From assembly GCA_964521025.1 (NCBI GenBank), contig CAZFPK010000027.1, positions 1 through 39,195 of the forward strand: a stretch of 39,195 nt of DNA. Direction: 5' to 3'. A model generated the notes under the pieces. The model ran no database searches. It saw nothing but the letters and a program-made list of their open reading frames with translations, and was not told the origin of the DNA. Source of the DNA: DRTC01 sp964521025 (GTDB taxonomy: Bacteria > Cloacimonadota > Cloacimonadia > Cloacimonadales > TCS61). Positions 16,576 through 24,633 of this stretch are shown here, one piece after another (position 1 is the stretch's first letter; each line of letters begins with the position of its first letter). The position numbers and the translations under genes are program-made.

Positions 16576-16976
16576 AGGTGATCTTTTTTAAGAGTATCAG
16601 TATAATGTCAATGTTAAAAATAAAATTAAACTAACAAAATATAAGATTTATTTGACAAAAAATAATATGATAAATTGATTTGTACTGATTTAGAAAAATA
16701 TAAAATCATTTAATGATTTTTAAGGAGAAAATTTGACATAGTATTTATAAAATGTAGTTAAAAAATAACGCAAACTTTTGCGAGTTCTTCTTCAAAAATA
16801 GCCTTTTTTTAGAACACTGGAACAAGCAGAAAGAATGCGTCCAATCTGGGCGCACTTTCTAATGTCTCGGTGTTCGGGTACGGCTATACCTTGAAGAAGG
16901 ATGTTACGAAAGTAGCGTCCTTTTTTTTACTTATAAAGCAAAATTACAGAATAAAATTATGAGATTAGAGGAAAGT
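16576..16976. other. AT-rich divergent intergenic region with a GC-richer gene remnant
   Basis: The first 230 bp are very AT-rich and contain two TTGACA sequences (16652-16657 and 16733-16738) without convincing -10 boxes. Bases 16813-16920 are much GC-richer and read, in one frame, NTGTSRKNASNLGALSNVS then VFGYGYTLKKDVTKVAS, before the frame runs into an AT-rich tail and stops. This looks like a fragment of a former gene, perhaps a beta-barrel-type protein. It has no start codon of its own. Confidence 0.4.
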
Positions 16977-17504
16977 GTGAAAAGAAAATTTTATTACATT
17001 TTTTCAATCTTTATCCTGATTTTTTTAACTTGCTGTGGTAAAGATGGAAAAGACGGTGATGTTTATTTGAAAATCACTCTACATTATCCTGTTGTTAGTT
17101 ATTGGGATAATAATTCAAGTATTCCTTATGGATTAAATCAATATACATTTTATCGTTGTTCTCCAGGAACTTACTCATATGAATATTCTTGGTATGATTC
17201 TTATGGATCTGAATGGATTTGGTACGGTACTTATAAATTAGTTGAAGATGAGGGTGAAAAAGGTGGATTTTTAATAGATGGGGAAGATGGAAATGATAAA
17301 TATTATACTATTCATTGTTATTCAAGCGGTCCTTTTATAGATATTGATTATTCTGGTAAAGGTAATGGAAAACAATTAAATATTCCTCAAATATATCTAA
17401 ACAATGATGAGTATATCCTAATTAAAAAAAGTATTGGAAATACTAAAATAATATTAGAAGGTTTTAAAAAAAAATACCATCGTAATAGGAAAAATAAATA
17501 TTGA
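16977..17504 (+). CDS. Predicted lipoprotein of unknown function
   Basis: This protein of about 175 residues has a signal peptide (VKRKFYYIFSIFILIFLTCC) ending in a possible lipobox, so it is probably exported and lipid-anchored. A short GKDGKDGD linker follows. The mature part is rich in Tyr, Ser and Gly (YEYSWYDSYGSEWIWYGTY) and is probably beta-stranded; the C-terminus is basic. I chose GTG at 16977 because AGAGGA precedes it and it gives a normal signal peptide; an in-frame ATG at 16959 has neither. No family recognised. It shares the peptide YGSEW, and 13 or more matching bases around it, with the next gene (17888). Both lie on the opposite strand to the flanking methyltransferase cluster. 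Confidence 0.7.
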   Translation: MKRKFYYIFSIFILIFLTCCGKDGKDGDVYLKITLHYPVVSYWDNNSSIPYGLNQYTFYRCSPGTYSYEYSWYDSYGSEWIWYGTYKLVEDEGEKGGFLIDGEDGNDKYYTIHCYSSGPFIDIDYSGKGNGKQLNIPQIYLNNDEYILIKKSIGNTKIILEGFKKKYHRNRKNKY

Positions 17505-17548
17505 TATGATTTGTATATTTTATTTAAAGTTTTCTTCAATAAGAGGAA

Positions 17549-17556
17549 ATAAAACA
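17549..17556. repeat. 8-bp target site duplication, left of MITE 2
   Basis: ATAAAACA, identical to 17866-17873. Confidence 0.9.
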
Positions 17557-17865
17557 GGTAGTGTAACATAATTTATGAAAGATTATGAAAGAAAAAATGC
17601 TCTTTAGAGCATTTGAAAATTGGTGAATATTGCAGGAGCAAACCGTGGATAACTCGGAAATATTGACCACATTCCACACCACTACTACAATTGAACGATT
17701 CACATTGTCGCTCAATGGGCGTGGATTGTGGACAAATTTCTTATCGAGTTACCCACATTTTGAATGCAAAAATTCACCAATTTTGGGGGAGATTTCATAA
17801 TCTTTCATAACTCGCACATACATAACAAGTTATGTATGTTTTGAAGATAATAATGTTACACAACC
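17557..17865. mobile_element. MITE 2 (309 bp), nearly palindromic
   Basis: Ends GGTAGTGTAACAT and, inverted, GGTTGTGTAACAT match at 12 of 13 positions, flanked by perfect 8-bp duplications (ATAAAACA). The element folds on itself over much of its length: AAAATTGGTGAAT at 17617-17629 pairs with 17772-17784, and GTGGATAACTCG at 17645-17656 pairs imperfectly with 17744-17755. A small perfect hairpin (AAATGCTC-TTTA-GAGCATTT) lies near 17597-17614, and CATACATAAC/GTTATGTATG lies near the right end. It has no ORF for a transposase. The ends and the adjacent TATGAAAGATTATGAAAG are shared with MITE 1. Confidence 0.9.
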
Positions 17866-17873
17866 ATAAAACA
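17866..17873. repeat. 8-bp target site duplication, right of MITE 2
   Basis: ATAAAACA, identical to 17549-17556, just upstream of the ribosome binding site of the next gene. Confidence 0.9.
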
Positions 17874-17887
17874 AACGAGGAGGAGAA

Positions 17888-18349
17888 ATGAAAAAAATTG
17901 TAATTATTACAATTTTGTTAGTAGTAGGTATGAGTTCATTCTTGCTGTGTGAAGAATGGGACAAAGAGGCGAAATTAAAACAAATTGATGAAGAAATTAA
18001 GTTACAAGAACAAAGGAAAAAATCAGGGGTATATTTACTTCTGGGAGGATTAGCTCTATCTGGTCTTAGTTTTGCATTTGTTCCTACACAAGAATACGTA
18101 TGCCAGGGTACTTATGGATCTGAGTGGGACTGCGATTGGGAAAAACATGGATCTCCAGCACTTTTTTGGGGATGTTTACTTATTGGTTCAGGAGTTGAGA
18201 TTTATGGTGCGTATAAATGGTGGGATGCAGCAAATCAGCTTGGTCAATTAAAAGCAAAAAGATATGACATTACTCTTTCACCAATTTTTTCACCAAAAAC
18301 TTCGGAAACAGATTTAACTGTTGGTTTATCGCTAACATTAAATTATTAG
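17888..18349 (+). CDS. Secreted or membrane protein of unknown function
   Basis: This 153-residue protein begins with a signal peptide (MKKIVIITILLVVGMSSFLL). A charged helix follows (KLKQIDEEIKLQEQRKK, likely coiled coil), then two hydrophobic segments (GVYLLLGGLALSGLSFAF and ALFWGCLLIGSGVEIYGAY) around a Cys- and Trp-rich loop. The end, DLTVGLSLTLNY, resembles a terminal outer-membrane strand. GAGGAGG lies upstream of the ATG. MITE 2 ends 22 bp before the start, so the element has displaced or supplied the promoter region. No family recognised. A strong terminator follows. It may be a distant relative of the preceding lipoprotein, given the shared YGSEW. Confidence 0.72.
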   Translation: MKKIVIITILLVVGMSSFLLCEEWDKEAKLKQIDEEIKLQEQRKKSGVYLLLGGLALSGLSFAFVPTQEYVCQGTYGSEWDCDWEKHGSPALFWGCLLIGSGVEIYGAYKWWDAANQLGQLKAKRYDITLSPIFSPKTSETDLTVGLSLTLNY

Positions 18350-18360
18350 TTTTGTTGTTG

Positions 18361-18388
18361 AGGGAGCGAAGCTTCGCTCCCTTTATAT
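18361..18388 (+). terminator. Rho-independent terminator
   Basis: A perfect palindrome (AGGGAGCGAAG/CTTCGCTCCCT) ends in a T-rich tail, 11 bp after the stop of the gene at 17888-18349. Confidence 0.85.
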
Positions 18389-18578
18389 TTTTGTGTATTT
18401 TTACATTCTTACTGTAAATAGATCAATACATTCAACTAAAAAAACATTAAATAAACTATCAATGCAATAAATCTAAATTCCACTTGAGTTCATTATTAAT
18501 TCTTTCATTCTTTAATTCGTTCATCTTCCAACCATTGAAAAGGTCAAGATGAGAGAATTCCTCTGGCAGAATCCGTTT

Positions 18579-20033
18579 TCAAGGTTTCCGATGAGGTAGT
18601 TTCTCCTGACCAAACTTCTTTGCTTCCTTTTCCATTAATTTTATCAAATCATTTTTTATTTCATTCGGAAGTTTGGAAGGTTGGTAATTTCGGATTAATT
18701 TCTCAACTTCCTTATGTGCTCTTTCGTTCAAAATCGTTTTTCCTTCTTCGATCCAGCGCGGTCGGTTTGCTCGGTTGATCACATTTCCCGGGAAATAATG
18801 TTCTTTTTTCAGATGTTTTCTGGTGTGTTTGGAAATGAGGAGATGATTCTCTTTCAAGAGTTCTTCAAAAATGGGAAGAGAAGGAAAATCATCTTTCGGT
18901 TCGATCCCATCGATCATTCGCAGACACATTCCGCAAATCTCATTATCGAGAACTAACTTTTCCAGACTGATACAACTCTCAAAATCGAGCATTCCCGGAC
19001 CTGAAATGTTATTGATTCCCGATAAAGCAGCAAGAGTCGCTCCCATTCCGGATTCGAGTCCAGCTTGTGCATCGAGCATTTTTGCATCGCTCAAAGAAAT
19101 GTATGCTTGCGTTGGAATTCCCAGATATTTCCCGATCTCGTTATAACCACAATCTATCATCATCGTCTCGATCGCTCCCATCGGAGTCGTTTCATAACGA
19201 ACATCGAAAATCGCTGGTGAACCTCCGTACAAAATCGGAGTTCCCGGATTCGCCAGTTGACTGATCACGATTCCGCTTAAAGTTTCTGCTGTATGCTGGA
19301 TCAAACTTCCGACCAGAGTTACAGGTGCGATAAAACCGGATAATGGCATCGAGATGAATTCCACCGGAATCGAATATCTGGCACAATCGAGAACATTCTG
19401 GGAAGTTACATTACTCCATTTCAGAGGAGAAGTCGGGCAGCAGGAAAAAACAGTGAGAGGTTTTTCTTTTAAAGCAGTTTTACTTCCTCGAACTGCTATT
19501 TGAAAATCTTTCATAACTTCAAAAGATTCGATCGTGAAAGTTCCGGTTACAACCGGCTTTTCTCCGTAAAGAAGACTCAAAAAAAGACGATAACTATCGG
19601 AGATTTTTTCATGAACATCGGTTGGAATTAGAGCCGTGCTTTGCGATGCGATATTCTTCAAACCTTGCACGATTTTCACATAATCGATGTAATCCTGCGT
19701 ATCCGGATTGCGAATTTCTTTGGTCTGATAATCGAGAATATGAAGAGCAGCAGAACCGGGCGTGAAATGAACATTGAAACCGGAAAAATCGTTTGTTTCA
19801 TTTCCCAGCACATCATAAAGTTTAAATGATTTGGGAACTGTCTTCAATGCTTGTTGGATTATCTTATCCGAAAAATATACCCGGTTTTTCTCGTTTTTTA
19901 CTCCAAAATCCGAAAGTAAATCCAATACATTCCGGTTGTTGATTTCGACTCCGATTTTGTTGAGAATTTCGATTGCTTCGGAGATGATCTTCTTAATTAA
20001 TTCTTCATTTAAAAATTTTACTTTTGGTCGCAT
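18579..20033 (-). CDS. MttB-family (non-pyrrolysine) methylamine:corrinoid methyltransferase
   Basis: This 484-residue protein belongs to the trimethylamine methyltransferase (MttB) superfamily, which moves a methyl from a quaternary or tertiary amine to a corrinoid protein. Family-like segments include FTPGSAALHILDYQT near residue 92, TSPLKWS near 204, PGTPILYGGSPAIFD near 267, and GLESGMGATLAALSGINNIS near 330. The frame is continuous with no TAG, so it is the pyrrolysine-free type. Members of that type use glycine betaine, proline betaine, carnitine and similar donors; the substrate here cannot be told. AAAGGAAT precedes the ATG. A matching corrinoid protein is at 15171-15794 on the same strand, separated by the + strand island. 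Feeding methyl groups to homocysteine is inference. Confidence 0.9.
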   Translation of the reverse strand: MRPKVKFLNEELIKKIISEAIEILNKIGVEINNRNVLDLLSDFGVKNEKNRVYFSDKIIQQALKTVPKSFKLYDVLGNETNDFSGFNVHFTPGSAALHILDYQTKEIRNPDTQDYIDYVKIVQGLKNIASQSTALIPTDVHEKISDSYRLFLSLLYGEKPVVTGTFTIESFEVMKDFQIAVRGSKTALKEKPLTVFSCCPTSPLKWSNVTSQNVLDCARYSIPVEFISMPLSGFIAPVTLVGSLIQHTAETLSGIVISQLANPGTPILYGGSPAIFDVRYETTPMGAIETMMIDCGYNEIGKYLGIPTQAYISLSDAKMLDAQAGLESGMGATLAALSGINNISGPGMLDFESCISLEKLVLDNEICGMCLRMIDGIEPKDDFPSLPIFEELLKENHLLISKHTRKHLKKEHYFPGNVINRANRPRWIEEGKTILNERAHKEVEKLIRNYQPSKLPNEIKNDLIKLMEKEAKKFGQEKLPHRKP

Positions 20034-20050
20034 AAGAATTCCTTTTTATC

Positions 20051-20080
20051 GTAGCTCAATTTGCTAAATTGAGAAAATAT
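20051..20080 (+). repeat. GTAACTCAA palindromic repeat, copy d
   Basis: GTAGCTCAATTT-GCT-AAATTGAGAAAAT, in the leader region upstream of the MttB-family gene. Here the first triplet is TAG rather than TAA and no stop codon is involved. Confidence 0.6.
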
Positions 20081-20099
20081 TTATTATAGAATTTATTAC

Positions 20100-20170
20100 T
20101 CGTTCCAACGCAGGTGTATTCGTAACAAGCAGAGATGGTTGTTTTGCTATTAACAACCTGGCAAGTTGTT
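20100..20170. repeat. Partial TTCCAACGC-type repeat and small hairpins
   Basis: CGTTCCAACGCAGG matches half of the palindromes at 20953-20982 and 21064-21091. AACAAC-CTGGCA-AGTTGTT, an imperfect hairpin, lies at its end. Confidence 0.45.
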
Positions 20171-20905
20171 TTACATCGCCATTTTTACATACAACAAGAC
20201 GATCACCATAAAAGCGATAAACCAGCAAAGAAATCCAAGAATATAAGTGAAAAAAGTTTTCGTAATTCCATCAAAAACCGAAACCCGGAAAAATTGGATA
20301 AAAGCCCAGGAATGATAGACCAGACCAATGATAGAATATAGTTGGATAAGAATACCTGAATCTAATTTGAAGAACAACAGAAAAGGAGTTAAAATAATAC
20401 CGATGAACGAATGATGACCGAATAAAAAAATGTTCAGGATCATATTTTCCGAAAAATTGAATTGTTTTTTCCTGAAAAGAAGAAAGGAGAAAAAAGAGAA
20501 AAAAGGAACAATAGTCAAAATGATAAGATTGAAGTACTGGAAGAAAAAAGAAAGAAATTGTTCTACAAATAAAGCCTGTTTTTCTGTGTAATCCGGCGGG
20601 ATAAAACTCTCAAAATCAAATATCTTGAATTTCAGATTCAGGAAGAAAAAGATTGCTCCCAGCAGCAGGAAATATTTCAGAGGATTGTAATAAACAAACC
20701 GTTTGTCTTTGATGTAATTGAAAATCGCTTTTCCCGGACGGAAAGAAAGTTCTTTAATTGTGAACAGCAGTCCATCCTGAAAATCGAAAGCATCCAAACC
20801 TCTCGAAATTACATATTTGAAGGTTATTCTTTTGATTTCGGATGGCTGTCCGCAGTTAATGCAGAAATTACAGGAAAATTCTGTCTGGCAGATTTTACAT
20901 TTCAT
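20171..20905 (-). CDS. DUF3667-type membrane protein with N-terminal zinc ribbon
   Basis: This protein of about 244 residues begins with a cysteine cluster (MKCKICQTEFSCNFCINCGQ, two C-x2-C pairs) that probably binds zinc. A conserved-looking FTIKELSFRPGKAIFNYI follows, then four or five hydrophobic segments (for example YFLLLGAIFFFLNL, LIILTIVPFFSFFSFLLF). This arrangement fits the DUF3667 family of inner-membrane proteins of unknown function. I set the start at ATG 20905, preceded by AGGA; the longer frame to 21001 reads through a dispersed repeat and is not credible. Palindromic TTCCAACGC repeats flank the gene on both sides. Confidence 0.78.
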   Translation of the reverse strand: MKCKICQTEFSCNFCINCGQPSEIKRITFKYVISRGLDAFDFQDGLLFTIKELSFRPGKAIFNYIKDKRFVYYNPLKYFLLLGAIFFFLNLKFKIFDFESFIPPDYTEKQALFVEQFLSFFFQYFNLIILTIVPFFSFFSFLLFRKKQFNFSENMILNIFLFGHHSFIGIILTPFLLFFKLDSGILIQLYSIIGLVYHSWAFIQFFRVSVFDGITKTFFTYILGFLCWFIAFMVIVLLYVKMAM

Positions 20906-20952
20906 TTTTGTCCTTGAATTTCCTATCGAGAACACCGAAATTCTCTTGCTAT

Positions 20953-20982
20953 TTCGTTCCAATGCTCCCGCGTTGGAATGAA
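20953..20982. repeat. TTCCAA-GC-TTGGAA palindromic repeat
   Basis: TTCGTTCCAATGCTCCCGCG followed by TTGGAATGAA forms a near-perfect inverted repeat just upstream of the DUF3667 gene. Other copies are at 21064-21091 and, in part, at 20100. Confidence 0.65.
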
Positions 20983-21063
20983 TATACTGATGCTTCTGCA
21001 TCGAATAGTAGAAACAAGTATTTCAAAAAGTTCAATTTTAACAACGCAGAGCGTTTCCCTCTT

Positions 21064-21091
21064 ATGTTCCAACGCAGGAGCATTGGAACAA
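21064..21091. repeat. TTCCAA-GC-TTGGAA palindromic repeat, second copy
   Basis: GTTCCAACGCAGGAGC followed by ATTGGAAC, in the gap between the RM gene end and the DUF3667 gene. Confidence 0.65.
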
Positions 21092-21120
21092 GGTGAAAAT
21101 GTCTCGGAACTAGTTTAGAA

Positions 21121-24100
21121 CTACTTTTTCTCAAATATCTTTTTCGATAGATCAATGATTGCATCCAATTCTTTCTTTGTTTCAGAATCTCCACCGTAAA
21201 TATAAGTCGAACACAAATATTCCCAATCTTCTTTATCTAATTTGAATAATTCTTTGGCAATCATTACTTCCAATTCCGCTCTTTCTTTGATCGGATTTAT
21301 TTTTTCGACTTCAAATCCGAGTTCTTTTCTTAAATCCTCGAAAAATTCTTTTTCGCTGAAATGATAGATTAAATCGAATGACTTTTTGTTAATTATTTTT
21401 TGCAGTTTTGTATCTACATCGGGGATTGGGAGTTCGTATAAATAGAACATATTCAAATTCAAGGAAATTTTATTTCTCAAATAATAATTCAAAGTTACCG
21501 AATTGAACAAAGCCATTAAATAAATTATGTCATCGATTCCATTTACTTCCTGTAAAAAATAGTCATCCTTTTTTTTGTAATTAGCATTAATCAGGTAATT
21601 CAGGGAATTTACCGTAAAGGTATGAGATGGAATTATCGAACTAATTAAAGTTCTTTCATTTGTCGTGGCAGCAACAGCGCGGTAAACAAGCCGGTATGTT
21701 TCAAAATCTAAAACATATTTTTGATTAATGAAATATTCGGTTAATTCTTCTTTTGATTTTTTTATCTTTAAACTATTTTTAATCCTGCCGATTTCCTTAT
21801 CCAACAATAATTTTTTTCCCAAATCGAAATTCATATAATAATTAGGTCTAGAAAATCTATGATTAAATTGATGGATCATTTTACCTTCATAAATAGTGGT
21901 GTTAAATTCATCGCTTTTTTGGATATTCAAATATTTGGAATCATCACTAACATTGAATTCTCTGCGAATATGGAATCCGTTTTCACCTAATAAAGGATGA
22001 GCATTTTTAATCTTCTTACACAACTCATAATCTCTTTCATTCCTGAATTCCATAATCGATAAATTCTGCGGGGAAAACTGCTTGATCATTTCCAGATCGT
22101 ATTTCAAAGGTTTTTTCAGATATAAATCAGCAGGATCCAAAAGATAGAACATTCCCTGAAAAACCGTATTTCTTTTATTCTTTTCTACCAGCACGAGCGA
22201 GAATTTGAATCTATTATCAACATCCGGAAATAACTTTACTTTCTTTTCCGAATCATCGATCTTTTCCAGGTATCCTCTGTTTTCAAAAGAGAATAATTCG
22301 ATCAGGTTATTTTCTTCGATAACTAATTTTCTGAGCCCGAAACTGCCTTCATCGGTTTGGAAACTGGAGGGAATAAGGATGTTCATAAAACCATTTTCTT
22401 TGATCAATTGCAGGTTTCTTTCCACAAAGACTTTGAAGTAATTGAGATGAGTTCGCATTGCAGAACTGGTTTCCGGTTTTTGGGTATGATATTTATAATT
22501 TTCAGAAATAAAGTTGGAATAATTTTTATAAAAATCTTTATATTTTTCCCATTTTGCAGCGAATTTTTTATTCCTTTTCAATTTTTTCTGAAACCAATCA
22601 TCGAAGGCAGCATAATCCATCGAATATTTTCCGATAGCGGCAATCTCTTTTTTAACCGGATAAATCTCTTCCCAGGGCGGATTATTAATAACTCCGGAAA
22701 AACCTTGTTCTGTTATTTTGAGAGGATTTCCTTTTTCATCAAAATAAAGAAAATAAAATTCGAGCACAATAAGTGCAGGTTTATGAATTTTGTCGATTTC
22801 ATTTTCCAGTTCATTTCTGATAATCCCTTTTATAGAATTAATTTTTTCAACAATTTCCGGATTGAAAGGATTCATTAAATATTTTTTTCTAAATTTGATA
22901 AGATTTTTGATTTCATCTTTAAATCTTTTGTGAATAATCTGAACCTGTTCATTTATTTCGAGATCGAATAAAGTGTCTGCGGAGATAAAATTTAATCCCA
23001 GGTTAGGTAAGATATGATTTGCTTCTTTGGGAAGTCTTCTGAAATTAAATATTGGAGGTTCGAGCTTCACAGCTTCCTTCCACATATTTGTTTTGGCAGT
23101 TTCAATTGCTCTTTCATCGATGTCTAATGCAAAAATGTGATTTAATATTATTTTACTTATTAATTCCCTGGGATTATTGAATCCAATTTTTTCCCTAAAC
23201 TCAAGAGCTTTTGTTACATGTTCAGGAACCTCAAAAACTTCCTCTGAAAAATGTCTTGTAGCCCAGTGAGTTTTTTTCTCAATTTTAAGATAATATCGAT
23301 GAATTTCTCGTAGAATTTTAATTAAAAAACTTCCACTACCGGAACTTGGATCGATTATAGCAACTTTTGTTAATTCCTCAAATCCTTTATATGCTTTATC
23401 ATAATCACCATCATCGATTATTTCTAAAATATTTTGTACTTTGCTTTCAAATAGAATTTTCACCAATCTTTGAGACATAAATTGAGTGATTTTAGTTGGT
23501 GTGTAATATATACCGGAATCTTTCTTGATCTCTGCAATAAAGGTCTCATACGCTTTTCCAAAAACATCTTCGTCGATTAACCTGTAATTATAATGAACCA
23601 TACCCTTGCCAAAAGTATATTCCCATTGACCAAAACCGAGAATAGTTTCAAATTCCGATTTAAATCTTAATAGATTTATTTCATCTTTTTCAATATAATC
23701 CCAGATTTTTGTCGAGAAAAGTTCAGTATCATAATATTCCCAGAACCAATCCTCAACTTCTTCAAAAAAGTTTCTGAAAAATCTTTTTACTCCTTTTACC
23801 TGCCATCTTTCAAACCTGTCAAAATAAGTATTTTCGAGGAATTTATAGGGAATCAAACCGTAATCTTCGAGAGTTTTAGTAAAAATTATTTTGTTTAAAA
23901 ATAAAACAATCAACTCTTCTTTTGAGAATTTATCGTTTTTGATAAAATTTACAGATGTAAGTTGATTATACCATTTTTTTAAATCAGTAAAAAATTCTGC
24001 TTCCAATTCCGGTTTTGGTTGATCATCCTCTAATCTTCTTACCGATTCCCAAAAATTATCATATTCTAAATACCTTTTGAGTAATTCAGTAAACTTGATC

Positions 24101-24579
24101 TCAATAAATGGTTTATATTCTAATAAACTTTCCTGATTAAATATAAATGAATTGTCCAAATTGGTTAAAATCACATAATTATTGTTTTGCAGGTATTTTT
24201 TTATTTGTTCTTCGTGTTCTTCAAATATAAACTTCTTTTTTCTTACTTCTTCACCTTTTTTGTAATAGTTTGGTTTGAGTTCAATTAAAACTGGATTTTT
24301 AATACTTTCCTGTAAAGCCAAATCAACTATTCCTTTTTTTAAAGCAACTTCGGAGAAATAATCGAGGTTAAGTATTCTATTAACAATTTCTATCATCAAT
24401 CTTGCTAGTGCAGATTCAGGTTTTGATCCATAAAGAAGACTATTTAAATAATTTTTTATGGGAGTAAATTTCCATTTGTCTTCTTTATCTTTTATTTCTA
24501 CGATATTCAGTCTTCCAAACGAGTTAAGCACTTCTAATTCTTTAATATATTTTAATTTTTTTTCAATATCATTATTCAT
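21121..24579 (-). CDS. Type IIG restriction-modification enzyme (Eco57I-like), single polypeptide
   Basis: This 1152-residue protein combines DNA cleavage and N6-adenine methylation. The N-terminal nuclease site is D86 with E100-L-K102 (GIVDLALQ ... VLIELKP), a PD-(D/E)xK arrangement. The methylase has motif I DPSSGSGSFLIKIL near residue 409 and motif IV NNPPWEEI near 631, typical of gamma-class N6-adenine enzymes. The C-terminal 350 residues should form the target-recognition domain. No separate methylase, specificity or BREX genes flank it, so it probably works alone. It lies directly downstream of glyQ, where glyS is often found. Codon use is AT-rich like its neighbours. The start at 24579 has only a weak AAGGAAAT binding site. 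Confidence 0.88.
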   Translation of the reverse strand: MNNDIEKKLKYIKELEVLNSFGRLNIVEIKDKEDKWKFTPIKNYLNSLLYGSKPESALARLMIEIVNRILNLDYFSEVALKKGIVDLALQESIKNPVLIELKPNYYKKGEEVRKKKFIFEEHEEQIKKYLQNNNYVILTNLDNSFIFNQESLLEYKPFIEIKFTELLKRYLEYDNFWESVRRLEDDQPKPELEAEFFTDLKKWYNQLTSVNFIKNDKFSKEELIVLFLNKIIFTKTLEDYGLIPYKFLENTYFDRFERWQVKGVKRFFRNFFEEVEDWFWEYYDTELFSTKIWDYIEKDEINLLRFKSEFETILGFGQWEYTFGKGMVHYNYRLIDEDVFGKAYETFIAEIKKDSGIYYTPTKITQFMSQRLVKILFESKVQNILEIIDDGDYDKAYKGFEELTKVAIIDPSSGSGSFLIKILREIHRYYLKIEKKTHWATRHFSEEVFEVPEHVTKALEFREKIGFNNPRELISKIILNHIFALDIDERAIETAKTNMWKEAVKLEPPIFNFRRLPKEANHILPNLGLNFISADTLFDLEINEQVQIIHKRFKDEIKNLIKFRKKYLMNPFNPEIVEKINSIKGIIRNELENEIDKIHKPALIVLEFYFLYFDEKGNPLKITEQGFSGVINNPPWEEIYPVKKEIAAIGKYSMDYAAFDDWFQKKLKRNKKFAAKWEKYKDFYKNYSNFISENYKYHTQKPETSSAMRTHLNYFKVFVERNLQLIKENGFMNILIPSSFQTDEGSFGLRKLVIEENNLIELFSFENRGYLEKIDDSEKKVKLFPDVDNRFKFSLVLVEKNKRNTVFQGMFYLLDPADLYLKKPLKYDLEMIKQFSPQNLSIMEFRNERDYELCKKIKNAHPLLGENGFHIRREFNVSDDSKYLNIQKSDEFNTTIYEGKMIHQFNHRFSRPNYYMNFDLGKKLLLDKEIGRIKNSLKIKKSKEELTEYFINQKYVLDFETYRLVYRAVAATTNERTLISSIIPSHTFTVNSLNYLINANYKKKDDYFLQEVNGIDDIIYLMALFNSVTLNYYLRNKISLNLNMFYLYELPIPDVDTKLQKIINKKSFDLIYHFSEKEFFEDLRKELGFEVEKINPIKERAELEVMIAKELFKLDKEDWEYLCSTYIYGGDSETKKELDAIIDLSKKIFEKK

Positions 24580-24633
24580 TTGATTTCCTTATTTTAATTT
24601 TTCCTAATAACTACCAAATGTATTCACAAGTCA

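Noticed and set aside
17645..17656. DnaA-box-like TGGATAA sequences suggesting a replication origin
   Set aside because: The matches lie inside the palindromic MITE, are few and are explained by its inverted arms; there is no dnaA, dnaN or parAB context.
18579..20033. Pyrrolysine-containing trimethylamine methyltransferase
   Set aside because: The reading frame has no internal TAG, and no pyl genes are in the window; it belongs to the pyrrolysine-free group.
20906..21001. N-terminal extension of the DUF3667 protein
   Set aside because: The added residues are translated from a TTCCAACGC palindromic repeat and there is no ribosome binding site; the ATG at 20905 has one.
21121..24579. PglX-type BREX methylase
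   Set aside because: An N-terminal PD-(D/E)xK-like site (D86, E100, K102) is present and no brx genes flank it; a stand-alone type IIG enzyme fits better.
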